The notes beneath the pieces were generated by a model. That model did no database searches. It worked only from the letters and a program-made list of their open reading frames with translations, and was not told the DNA's origin. From Mimachlamys varia (Eukaryota; Mollusca; Bivalvia; Pectinida; Pectinidae), in NCBI GenBank assembly GCA_947623455.1, contig OX392535.1, positions 37,038,688 to 37,102,687 of the forward strand: 64,000 nucleotides of DNA, read 5' to 3'. Below, piece by piece: positions 35,780-48,500 of the stretch (the first letter of the stretch is position 1; every line of letters starts with the position of its first letter). The translations under genes and the position numbers were made by a program.

Positions 35780-37140
35780 GGCATTTTTAGCCATACTGCG
35801 GCGTCCGTCGTCAACTTTTCCACACATCCAACTTCTTAATAACCAAAAGGCATAGAATCATGCTGAAAGGTTCCTTGGCTGAAGTTCGACACATTTTGCG
35901 AAAAAGAAATGACCTTGATCCATGTTCAATTTCACTGGGGTAAAATCTGGTAACCCTTCTTAATTAACCAACAGGCCTAGATGCATGCTATTTGGCTGAA
36001 ACGTCCTTGGGGAAAAGCTCAAAAATGTTTGTGAAAAGAAATGACTTTGACCTGTTTTCAAGGTCACAGGGGTCAAATCTGTTTAAACATTTAAACAACT
36101 TCTTCTTAAATGCCAAAAGGCCTTAGAGACATGTTATCTGACTGGTAGCTTCCTTGGAAGGAGCCAAACAACGTTTGTGAATGAAAACGATATTGTCGGA
36201 ACTTTAAAAGTCACAGTAGTAAAATTATATTTTGTTTAAATCTTTTGAATGTCTTATAGCTTTTAGGCTACTTTATTGTTATAGTAAGAGATTGATACCA
36301 CATACAGTAAGTGATGTTGTAATCAAACTTAGTTTTGATCCAAATCTAGCAGTAACAAATTTTCAGGTCAATGTGAATGAGATTTAGGTAAAGAGATGAT
36401 GTGAGACACTGAAAACTGATCAGAAATTCAAACAATATATCTTCACAGATGATGTGGAAACGCCAAGGCCTGAGAGCTGTATTTTTCTCAAGCTTTCTCA
36501 AAATCTGGCACTGCATCCTTAAAAGACCATAGCTCTTATAAGTACATAAAACACAACAAAGGCCGAGTTATATATTTTGATATATGGAAGAAACTTGCTT
36601 TGCTGAGAGACAACAATGTGTTTAATAAATTCTTCTATACTAAAATCTGTCAAAAAGAAATTATCTTTTTCCCAGGAGCGTATATATTCTGTCTGTACTT
36701 GTCAACGCTGAGGTACCAGAAATTATATTACTGCTGAAACACTAACCTATTAAATTATAATACTCACCATTATTATTTTTTAAAATTTTCACTTAAGTTC
36801 AACAAGGCTCTCAAATTTATGTCATCTCTTTTTTAAATTTCTTTTATGATAAAATTTTAAAGTTGAATATGATCCTAACTCTTATCGCACAGAAAACATT
36901 GTTTAAATGTCAGTTCTATTTATAGTAACAGTGACCTTGATCTTTGAACTTCAGACCTGAAAAGCAATCCCTAGAAAGGGCTTCCAGTAAGGAAACACTA
37001 TATGAAGTTTAATTTTGATAGGCCAAAGTGAACTCGAGTCTGAGGATGGAAACCTTTGTTTGGATGATGCAGCTGACGAGATGGACAGTATGATGAGACC
37101 TGCAAGTGTCACCTTTTCAGGTGACTCAATAAAATGATGA
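35780..37140 (+). repeat. Degenerate dispersed repeat with ~130-bp internal units
   Basis: Begins agggggcatttttagccata and cggcgtccgtcgtcaac. Three related units follow at about 35829, 35955 and 36095, each with aacttctta...ccaaaaggc...gctgaa...tccttgg and gaccttga-like text. It ends caccttttcaggtgactcaa plus AATAAA. It resembles a repeat style familiar from bivalve genomes, from memory only. No reading frame survives. Confidence 0.5.
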
Positions 37141-39230
37141 TATTAAGACAAAGAAAACAAACAGCGAGATTGTTTATATGTAGTATATTTACTCCAGTAG
37201 AATGAAGGGTAATGATACTGGACAACATGTGATGACAAACGTCATGGTAACAAACATACAACAGTCAATGTTATAACCCTCTAAGACTGTAAAAAGCAAT
37301 ATAGTACATCAGGATGATTGTGTACAGCTCGTGTACCACTAAAGCCACACCAGTAACGGAACACAGCCACCCCTGTGTGTCACAACACCCAGCTAAACAG
37401 TTCTGGTCACGATGATGTCCTATAAACATCATGTGACCAAGGCAATCAGGTATGCGATATGTGACTGCCGAATTCAGTCCCAGTGAGTAATGAATACAGG
37501 TCACATATGTGGGCCAGAAATTCTGTTTTTAGCATATGACCAAGGATTTCAGGTTACATCTTGTGTGAATGATGAATTCAGTCACAACCAACGTAGCCCC
37601 TGAATTCAGGTCATAACCCATGTAACTCAAGAATTCTGGTCACAATCAATCTTACGACTCATGAATTCAGTCACACTTTAACCCCGGTATTTAATGAGTT
37701 CAGCTCACAATCTGGTCACAATCAATGCGACAGAGAAAATCAGGTCAAATAACATGAGACCTGGGAGTTCAGGTCATAAAACACGAGACCTTGGAATCGG
37801 TCTACAGTAAATCAGGTTCTGGAAATCCAAAGACACTCGACACATATTTAAGGAATCCTATACATTATGAAACTGTTGCCATCCAGGAAAAATCTTTTGA
37901 CATGAAACCTATGGAACACAACATGTAGTTGTTATAACACACAGAATAACAACATTAGATTTAGATCTATTGGCGGAAAACATCACCGAACAACAACAAC
38001 AAGCATTCACCATGTATCTCAAGACTCCTGTGTTCCATGTAGACTTGTAGCATACAGTTAAAAACTTTGTAATGGAATGTAACTTGGGGGAGTTTTATTT
38101 GCACCATTGTCCAATTAGCCTATATACAAACTGTAAAATTTAAAGAAACAAAAATCAGCATAATTTTTTTATACCATAAGTTATCTAAATAATTTTCAAT
38201 AGATGTACAGAATGTGAATTGCTCATTTCCAAATATGGAATACTTTAAATAAGCAATGCTTCAAAATCCTTTTTTCGTCATAAATTGGATATAATTGTTA
38301 AACAAAATATATGTATAATACTTCAATTTTACAAAAACACCGGTATGCCATTCAAATTGTTTCTGATGGTTGGAGAATAAGACCGACAGCCAGAAAAGGA
38401 TGAATACATGATCTATTTGAATGATCAGAGTCTATCTTTAAGGGTAAATGCTACCTTATATATATCTGTGATAGAGTTGTTTCCTTTACTACTTTTATTT
38501 TTCAAGTTTACAAATATCAGTCATCACATAAACAAATCCTAAATACACGAGTGTTGTGTTGTCAGCGAACGGAAAATCAAATGACTTAGGGATACCTTAC
38601 CACATGGCTAAGATAGTCAAGGGATTGTTTGTTGAGGTTATTTTATGAGTGTGTGGTACTCTGTGGTAAAGGATCTTTTATAAGGTAGCATTAAATCTTA
38701 AATAAATGATTTAAGTCATTGACTGGCTGGTCAATAAGAGTTACCTCCCCTCTGCTGTTACATTTTTAGTAAATTAGAGCATAAAAGACTCCATAGTAGG
38801 TTGACCACACATTCAAACAAAGCACAATTTTTGGCTTTATCCACCAGAAAAATAAAATCATCTGCCACAGCTTCCTAAAATTCATGGAGATCTTCTTCAA
38901 GAGTGCTTTGCAATACATATTTATTATTCATGATTCATTGAAAGAACATTGGGACATTATCTCATTGAACTAACTGTATTGTAGCATTCAGTTCAAACTG
39001 TCCTAAACTGTAAGGAGTGGAATATCCTTGAGGACAAGTGCTATATTAGGGCCTGATCTTGTTATATTGAGGACAATAATCTAATACAGTTCCTACCACA
39101 AGGGGTTTCCCATATTCTACACGACTTTGGTACTAGGGCCTGACCTCAGACTTGTAGACAACAAGAACAATACAGTGGTGATTATCATCAGTGAGAACAA
39201 CACCAGTAGCATTGCATCCAAAGGGCAGCA
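37141..39230. other. Gene-free stretch
   Basis: Repeated short phrases of the form gaattcaggtcac/aattcagtcac occur at about 37468-37760, suggesting a very old, decayed tandem repeat. Nothing else is supportable. Confidence 0.5.
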
Positions 39231-39480
39231 CCATGGTGACAGGTCATTCTGTGACCATGGTAACTTTATTATCCAGGTTACCATGTATAAACACCATGGT
39301 AACCTTGTAAACACTATGGTAGCCTTGTGGTCCAGATTCTACACTGAGAAACCATATAATCACCATGGTAACCTTGGTTACTCTTGCAACGTAGCAGCAA
39401 TATCATGGTAACCCTATACCTGACATATAGCACCATGTTAACACAATAACCAGAGTGTGAACACCATGATTTATAACATG
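39230..39480. repeat. Irregular cluster of CCATGGTAAC palindromes
   Basis: About nine copies of accatggtaac/ggttaccatg variants occur at irregular spacing before the regular array. GTGACCATGGTAAC at 39251-39264 fits the symmetric X-box consensus (GTNNCC-AT-GGNAAC). Confidence 0.8.
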
Positions 39481-39680
39481 GAAACCCCAGGTGTAACATT
39501 ATGATTACTAATTACCAATGAGTACAAAGAAAGGACAATGCCTTTAACCACAATAAAAGTCAGTACTAATGTTGCAATAAGGAACTTTATCATGGTTTCC
39601 TTATTGTAAATGTCTATATTGTGAACTTGCCTAGGAAAGCAATGACAATAGTCACCTTCCATATAATGGTCTACTCAAAG

Positions 39681-40020
39681 GTAACCATTAATACCAAGGT
39701 CGATACCATGGTTACAATTAATACAAACTTTGATACCATGGTAACTATTAATACAAAGGTCGATACCATGGTAACCATTAATACCAAGGTCGATACCATG
39801 GTAACCATTAATACAAAGGTCGATACCATGGTAACCATTAATACAAAGGTCGATACCATGGTAACCATTAATACCAAGGTTGATACCATGGTAACCATTA
39901 AAACCAAGGTCGATACCATGGTAACCATTAATACAAAGGTTGATACCATGGTAACAATTAATACAAAGGCCGATACCATGCTAACTCTTAATACAAAGGT
40001 CGATACCATGGTGACCATGT
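39681..40020. repeat. 30-bp tandem repeat with TACCATGGTA palindromes
   Basis: About eleven units carry gataccatggtaaccattaa followed by tacaaaggtc. Because 30 is divisible by three, both strands stay open (133 and 115 codons). The conserved part is the central palindrome TTACCATGGTAA or ATACCATGGTAA. Confidence 0.95.
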
Positions 40021-42099
40021 AAACATGTCAGTACATGTACCTATGGCAGTATCAAAGGTCACATTCCTATTCCATAACAAGACGATGCAAAACTTCACAG
40101 AAAATATTCTACTTTATACAATTCATGTATCCTGTCCACCCTTAACAATACTGTAATATGTAGGAATAAAATCTCTCTTGAAAAATATCTATAACAAAAC
40201 TAATCAAGTACTGACATCGAAAACAACTACAATGAGTAACATAAGCATAATGTGAAGTGACACACAAGAAAACCTTCAGTCTCCTGTTTGGCAATGACTT
40301 TACTACGACTTTGATAAAACACTGATTAATTTAGCACTTTACAGCTCTAAGTGCTAACCAATTCTAGCACCAGTAATATCACTTGTTGTCTAACGCTAGC
40401 ATCACTTGGAACCACTGTAACAGTACGACACCCTCCCGATACATTGCCAGTGTGAGCTAACCACAAACATGGAGTGTGCTGACACGAAACTGTGAGAAAT
40501 GTGTCTACAGGTACGTTATCAACAGTTAAGGCAAATTGGAATCGAGAATATCGGTGAATGGTCGAAGACCTGCATTTCTGGTCTTTAGATGTACTGTTGA
40601 GCTAACAGTTTTGTATAGGCCACTCCGACCAGCATAAAGCTAGTATACGATATCAACGACATTCAGCAGAAAACTTTGGAGGGGTTAAATACCCTCGCTC
40701 CCTCTATTTACACAAAACATACTACATAGACTGATGAATGCCCTGCTGTGAACTAAATATCTACTAAGTTTATTTTCCGGCTGTGAACTAATTATCTACT
40801 TAGTGCAAATAAACTAAGTCCGATGTATCTCTGTGATGTTGACATGCCCTTCTGCTGAGGTGTCGTACCGACTTGAGCAGAGTTATAGGGGATGTACATA
40901 TATAGGTGGCTGTGTTCACTTCTGTTCAGCTGACTAAACGGACCAATCAGGATGGAGTGATGAGATGAGACCATACAGAGTGGAGATGACAGTCCGGTAA
41001 TGAGGAGACATGGGTGGATTATCAGAAATGAAGACATATAAAAAATCAAGCATAAAATTTGACATACATGAACAATTATCAGTAATGCAAAAATTGACGA
41101 TATTGAAGACCGGGTACATCTGTACGTACAAGTACCTATAGATGTCATTATTGAACGGCGAACGCTTGAGAAGTAAGTAATCACGCCTGATCAAATAATG
41201 ATGCTATTCTCATGCGCTCTCTCTTATCCATTTACTCTCATTCACCTCTGTTATTATACAGTTTCTAAAGTTTCTGGAACAGTACAGGGTTATTGTTATG
41301 ACTAGACCATTGAATTTGTCAAAATGCCTCTCGAGGTCATTTGTAGATCTTATATGACTACATAGGCAAAAAAAAAAAAAAAAAAAACATGTATAAGAAG
41401 TATGTGAAAATATGTACATAGCTGCATCACAGCACTTAATGACGACACCAATCTTCCGCTCTCACCACCCGATAATAGCAAACTATACATATTACATATA
41501 AATAAATTCTGCAACAAATAATAAAGATAGATATTTTATAATAGTTCTGAAACAGATAACAACAGTTCTTCAAATCTCCCAACATAATCTTAATCCTAGT
41601 AATAACTGTCTGCTCTGTGGGAGAAGTATAGCCCACACATTCGTGTTTGAGTAGTAACCGTCGAGTTAATATCCTTTTTAAAAGGCTGTACAATTTGTAC
41701 TAAAACATGTTTGACACACAACTGAACCACCTAGCAAGCTTCAAGACACAGATAATGAGGCATGCCTCACTAGGGTCCTCGGACAACATGACACTCTAGT
41801 ACAGGCAGCTGTCTAAACGTAGCTGTACTCAAATGATTGTCAATCCTATAGAGGACACATCGTTTATCTAGATACTGGTAATAACTTATATATCATGATA
41901 TATGAATTAATCAAAATTTGCTGGAGTGAATTTCTCACTTGTGATGGTAGAGTTGCAAAATTTAGTGTACATGAAATGTAAGTAACCAACAGTATTCTAA
42001 AACATAGAAATCACAGACAATATAAATTTAAAATCTTCATATAAATCTAAATCTTCAAAATATCAACTGTAAAATTTGCTGCCAAACTAAAGCTCTAGT

Positions 42100-43390
42100 T
42101 GAGTAGCAGTGTACCATGATATTTACAGCTATATTTTTTTTTGTATAACAGTTCACCATGGTGTTATAGCTACATTTTTTATGTAACAGTTCACCATGAT
42201 GTTATATCTATAGCTATATTTTTGTATAACAGTTCACTGTTGTGTTATAGCTATATTTTTGTATAACAGTCCTCCATGGTGTTATAGCTATAGCTATACT
42301 TTTGTATAACAGTTCACCATGACGTTACAGCTATAGCTATGTTTTGTATAACAGTTCACTGTGGTGTTATAGCTATACTTTTGTATAACAGTTCACCATG
42401 ACGTTATATCTACAGCTATATTTTTGTATAACAGTTCACCATGACGTTACAGCTATAGTTATATTTTTGTATAACAGTTGACTGTGGTGTTATAGCTATA
42501 TTTTTGTATAACAGTTCACCATGGTGTTACAGCTATAGTTATATTTTGTATAACAGTTCACCATGACATAACAGTCCTCCATGACATTACAGCTATAGCT
42601 ATATTTTTGTATAACAGTCCTCCATGGTGTTATAGCTATATTTTTGTATAACAGTTCACCATGGTGTTACAGCTATAGCTATATTTTTGTATAGCAGTTC
42701 ACCATGGTGTTGTAGCTATAGCTATATTTTTGTATAACAGTTCACCATGGTGTTGTAGCTATAGCTATATTTTTGTATAACAGTTCACCATGGTGTTGTA
42801 GCTATAGCTATATTTTTGTATAACAGTTCGCCATTATCTTATAGCTATAGCTATATTTTTGTATAACAGTTCACCGTGATGTTATAGCTATAACTATATT
42901 TTTGTATAACAGTTCACCATGGTGTTATAGCTATAACTATATTTTTTCATAACAGTTCCCATGGTGTTATAGCTATAGCTATGTTTTTGTATAACAGTTC
43001 CCCATGGTGTTATAGCTATATTTTTGTATAACAGTTCCCATGGTGTTATAGCTATAGCTATATTTTTGTATAACAGTTCCCATGGTGTTATAGCTTTAGC
43101 TATATTTTTGTATAACAGTTCCCATGGTGTTATAGCTATAGCTATGTTTTGTATAACAGTTCGCCATGGTCTTAAAGCTATAGCTATATTTTTGTATAAC
43201 AGTTCACCGTCATGTTGTAGCTATAGCTATAATTTTGTATAACAGTTCATCATGGTGTTATAGCTATAGCTATATTTTTGTATAACATTTCACTGTGGTG
43301 TTATAGCTATAGCTATAATTTTGTATATTATACCAGGACATTTACAACTCTATTTTTGTATAACAGTGAGCATGGCTTTATAGCTTTGTC
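42100..43390. repeat. About 40-bp tandem repeat, ~30 units, palindrome-rich
   Basis: The unit contains tttttgtataacagttcacc, the palindrome caccatggtg in many units, and tagctatagcta (self-complementary). Length varies through loss or doubling of the agctat step. It lies 2 kb downstream of the CRTC stop, so it could be in a long CRTC 3' UTR or beyond it. Confidence 0.93.
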
Positions 43391-45362
43391 TTTGTAGAGT
43401 AGCACTGCACTGTGACGTCATAGATATTGTGATGTCATGTCTAGAGAAACTACACTTTTATTATCTGCTCCAGTGTCTTTAACATCAATATCACTAAAAT
43501 CTTATCTAACAATAAAAGGTAGGCAGTTTGTGTCCAGGTAACCACTGGAATAATCAGAAAACATACAGTCATGTATTCATTAACAGCTGGTTGTACACAA
43601 TCTCAGATTTATGTAAAACACTTTGATCTACACCTGCAGTTGATGCCTGGAAACCACGACTTTACCAACAATATTCATAGGACTTCACGAAAAAAAAAAA
43701 TCTGTGAAGGAAGCAAATGCACCAAAAGCTTATGAAACTGTCATTTGATAAGTACAATTTCCTATTTTACACATGATGCACCATAGTTTCTTTTCTAAAT
43801 AATCAAAAATGTATTTTGATTTAAATATTGAATGTAAAACAAGAGGCCAAATGGGCCGGTAATGCTCAGACACCTTTTACTTAACCCTATTGCCAGATGA
43901 ATCTCTCAACTTTGACCTTAGAAGGGCCAAGTTTAAACCTATTTTTACAAAGGTGTTAGCACTTCAACCATACATGCCACCAGGTCAGCTGATGAAGTTA
44001 AAGTTTCAGAATTTTAACATGGCAGAATAGTGAGATTAAATATCATCAGTGCAAATAACATCAGTTTTAAACTATCACCTAATAGTGATTTTTTTTTTTT
44101 GCTATAAAAATAAATAAAATAACAAGCACTTTTATCAACTATATGTCAGCTATCAATTAAAGATTTTTGATTCCTTAGGTGCTGACCAAACAAAATAATC
44201 AGTAGATAGACCAATGCTAACGACACAATTTATCGTAACGAACAGGAATTATTTAATGGGAGTTACGCTTAAAATAATCACTCTGTGCTAAAAGCACAGG
44301 TCTTCACAACAATAGGAAAACATTGCAACATGATTGGTTGGCAGTCGAATGATTTATGTCAAATTAAATTGTTCATTTTGGTACTAATTGCATAAAACCC
44401 ATGCTTTTCTTACATGTACACTTTAATAGTTGTAATGTTTAACAGGAACATTTTTGTCAAAATAGACTAAACTATACATCATATCCCTTAGATAGTGTCA
44501 GCGAAAAGTTCAATATAATTCCGATATGTCCATTTAAATGTTTAGCAGATTTTAATAACAATTAAGAATTTTTTTGTTAACTGTGAATTTAAGCTTTCCA
44601 TTTACACAGCACACATGGACAAAGTGTCAAAGAGATTGTAAAAAAAATCTAACAGACCTATCCCTCTCTTCAAAATATGTGTCAAACATCTTTCTAAACA
44701 AAAGAACCAATATTTGTCAATTAAATAAAAATAAAAATAGAAAAATCATTATCTATAATCTGGCACAGAAGTGAAGCAGGAAAATATTTTGAAAAAAAAA
44801 AAAAAAAACAACAGAAATTTGTGTAAAATTGGGCCTACAGCTCAAGCAGCAGCACTTTTAGAACTCTCGAAAAATATCAAAATAACCAGCTTGCTTTAAC
44901 AATTCTACATATCACAATCTTACAGGCGAACTCTGTGTGTGTCTCTCTCTCCATGACATTATTGTGCCTTGTACACATTAAGTAGATAAGGAATGCCAAT
45001 GAACGCAGGGAAGGGGGGGGGGGGCAATTTACACAATGTCACCAGTACAAAAAAATATACTGTGTTGTTAGAAGCCAGGTCACTACTGAAAATCTGTTAT
45101 ACATTATAAAATGAACCACTGACTCACATTCTACATCTCAACTAAGTGATAGTTCCTTCTAAGTAATACTATCTTTCTTCTGCTCGGTAGCAAGTAGGTG
45201 AGGCTGCAATCGTGACAGACAAGGGGAGGGCTAGTACAAGTCCTGGCTAAGTGTAAATGCATTGATAGACTTCACCAATGCATTTGTTATTTTTAAAGAT
45301 TTCTAAGATGTTTAAAACAGAATAGACACAAATGTAAAGTGCTGTTTTAAATGGAGCAAGTC
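43391..45362 (-). other. Presumed CRTC 3' UTR and downstream sequence
   Basis: The transcript must continue below the stop at 45363. I see no second gene. A bivalve-style repeat fragment (acaagaggccaaatgggccg) starts at about 43840, and A-, G- and T-runs occur at about 44784, 45013 and 44090. A minus-strand AATAAA lies near 43456. The polyadenylation site is unresolved. Confidence 0.4.
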
Positions 45363-45592
45363 CTATAATCTGTCCAGTTTAAAGCTCTCCTCTGTGGCTG
45401 GGTCTGTTAACATGCTGGGGTCCGTCAGCATCTGTAGGCCATCCAAGTCCAAAGGATCAAGGCCAACTTTGAGAGCCTCGTCCGAAGTAAAGAAGTCTGT
45501 ATCAAAGCCGTCGGGCATACCAGTGATGGCATTGCCGAGTTCCTTAGCCATGTTGGCAAAGTCCTGTTTCACCATCAAACTGTCATCAACAC
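45363..45592 (-). CDS. CRTC: CRTC last coding exon, transactivation domain and stop
   Basis: Encodes VDDSLMVKQDFANMAKELGN, AITGMPDGFDTDFFTSDEAL, KVGLDPLDLDGLQMLTDPSM and ends FKLDRL before TAG. The DPLxLDGLQML(T/S)DPxM...DPATEExFxxDRL pattern is the conserved CRTC activation domain. Acceptor gctgcag. The exon continues into a 3' UTR whose end I could not fix: no clear minus-strand AATAAA follows within a few hundred bases. Confidence 0.96.
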
Positions 45593-48500
45593 CTGCAGCA
45601 AATCAAGTACATACCATGGTTAGTATAGTGGACTCCACTTAATATCACTCCTGTTAATATCACATTCCTCTTAATATCATGTTTTTCCCAAGCACCATTT
45701 TTCGCTCTATATAATCTATGTAGTTTTATTTGGTTAATATCATGTATTTTGAGGTAAATTTCTCTTAATATCATGTTTTTCTTAACCAATCACATAAAAT
45801 ATCCAGAAAATGATGTAATTTCCATTGATTTCAGATAAAACTTGTACAAAATGTTGCATAGAAAATAACAAATATCCCCAAAAATGATTTTTAATTGAAA
45901 TGATGTTATCTATATATTGAAACATCTTCATATGTACATTAAATAGCTTACTTTTAGTTATAGAGATTGGAAATGCACTAGATTTAGTTGAAAAACATGT
46001 TTCTCTTAATGTCACAGTCCTGTTAATATTATGTTTTTGTCTGAAAAATGCAACATGATATAAAGAGGAGTGCACTGTAACACCATAACAGACTTTGGCT
46101 TCAAAATTATTGTTATCTGATCACTCAGGGCATCAGACAATGAGCTAATACTTTTATTCATTTTGCAATGCATTGATATTGCATTTATCATCTCAAAATC
46201 TAATCACATATTTCCAGATTTTATAAGGGAAGAACTGATGAGGTAAGTTGTAGAAGTGTTACAATTGGATGAAAGGTTCAGGTAACTGTATATCCCCCGA
46301 GGTGATCACCTGTCCAACCAGGGTAATTATTACACAATTCACTATACACCTCAGTTATTGGAAAGCAATACACGACCATTGCTTGCTGGTAGAGCAGTGG
46401 GTGAACTGTGAAATAAAATGTCATTCTCCAACATTCATCGAGTAAAGCTATGTCTGTCCTAGTTGTCAGATCAGCAAAAGTGTTGAAAATTATCCCCCCC
46501 TTCCCCTCTACTTGTTGGTCATATATGATGAAATGGTTTGTCTAAAAACTAGAAATGTCTGTGAGACATTAATGCCCCCGCCCCAATATGAAAGCAGTTC
46601 TGAAAAGTTTCGTGGAACTTGGACAATATTTGGATTTTGACTAATCAGAGGCCATGAAATGTCTCCTATTTTAGTTTTCACAAAATGAATACTGGCATTA
46701 CTTTCATATTGCCAGATTACATACACATACCAAATTTCATTTAAATCAGACAATATTTAAATTTCGAGCAATCAGAAGCAATTATTTGGTGGCCATCTTG
46801 AATAATGATGCCATATTTTATTTTTATAATGTGTGCTGTCATGTTACCATCCCTGCCACCAAGTTTCAACATAATCCATTAAGTAGAAGAAAATTTATTA
46901 CAGGATATGTTTTTAGCCAATCAGAGGCCGTGGGGCCATCTTGAATGCTTGATCCGAAAAAAAAGCAAGGCGCACAACAGGACATCAAACTTATTTTATA
47001 TGTGAAGTTTGATGACAATCGTATCAGTAGTTATTTAATTAAGTTGGTTACATTAGCATGGGATGCGACAGGACGGACATGGTTAACACTAAATGCCCAT
47101 TTCATGACGGGGGCATAAAACCCACCTGGTACTTATAACTATATAAAACGCTGTAGGCCACTAAGTATCTAAATATCAAATAGAAATAATAAGACCTGCG
47201 AGCATTGTCACACAAAAATCTGACAAAAAAACAAGCATGCACTTCATGAATTTTCACAGTTCCTGTATCCCTGAAAATTTTCACCCTCATTTCTTTTTCA
47301 CCATTTTCGCCCTTTAAAAATTAATACATTGTGCAAAGGCCAATTCTCTTTTGGGGTTTTAGATGTTGGGAGATTCTCTTTTACTCTCAACTTTTTTACA
47401 AATTTTGTGATAATCTCATTTTTTGCCTTTTGAAAACACAAAATTTCTATATCGATTTAAATGGTCGAATTCAGCACTGTTGTTCAGTGAGGATCTTCAA
47501 AACAGACATAAATTCAAGCTAAAATCTAATCTTCAAAATCTGATGCAACTGATAGGCACGTGGACCAGAGGTTAAGCTGGTCAGTGATTAGTCATGGTGA
47601 ACTTACAATTGTTAGCTTAGGGGAGGGGGGGGGATATATTTTCCAAAAGAACTGACATAAAACTTAAACCGGGATGAATATGTTATGTGGTTTGCTCATG
47701 GGCGAAAATGTCCAGGTATATAGTACCTTGCAAGGTCATGCGAGGAAATCACAAAACCGATTTCAACAAAATAATTACTCCAGGAGGTAGGCATTTGTTC
47801 CAAATTATTTAGGCAATAACTTTTCTTTAGCATTAGGAGTTAATTTCCCTGTTCTTTTTTTGAAAAGCGTCAAATCGGGATATACCGTCCTGACAGCATG
47901 GTGCTAGAAATGGTCATGGCTGATAGTAGGATACACTGTATCAAGTTTGAGATTCATAGGCCCAATGAAATTTAAGTTATTGCATGGTAACCATTGCTAA
48001 GACTAGGCAACAGACAGCTGACAAAGTGATCCCTATATGGTGCTGTTTCAGGCGAATCATCAACTCATTTCTTACGCATACATTTATAGAAATTACACTT
48101 TACCAATAGGCAGCCGAAGAATAGTTATCAGTGTGTACAGTTAATTTACTCCAAAAATCGAATTCAGTTCTGAGCACTTCATCAGTTATATTCTGATCAT
48201 GGGTCCTTAAACAGGTATACTTTGATCACGGGTCCTTAAACAGGTATACTTTGATCACGGGTCCTTAAACAGGTATACTTTGATCACGGGTCCTTAAACA
48301 GGTATACTTTGATCACGGGTCCTTAAACAGGTATACTTTGATCACGGGTCCTTAAACAGGTATACTTTGATCATGGGTCCTTAAACAGGTATACTTTGAT
48401 CACGGGTCCTTAAACAGGTATACTTTGATCATGGGTCCTTAAACAGGTATACTTTGATCACGGGTCCTTAAACAGGTATACTTTGATCACGGGTCCTTAA

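Noticed and set aside
39621..40022. 133-codon plus and 115-codon minus frames with TMVTINTKVD-type repeats
   Set aside because: Created by the 30-bp palindromic minisatellite; both strands are open equally.
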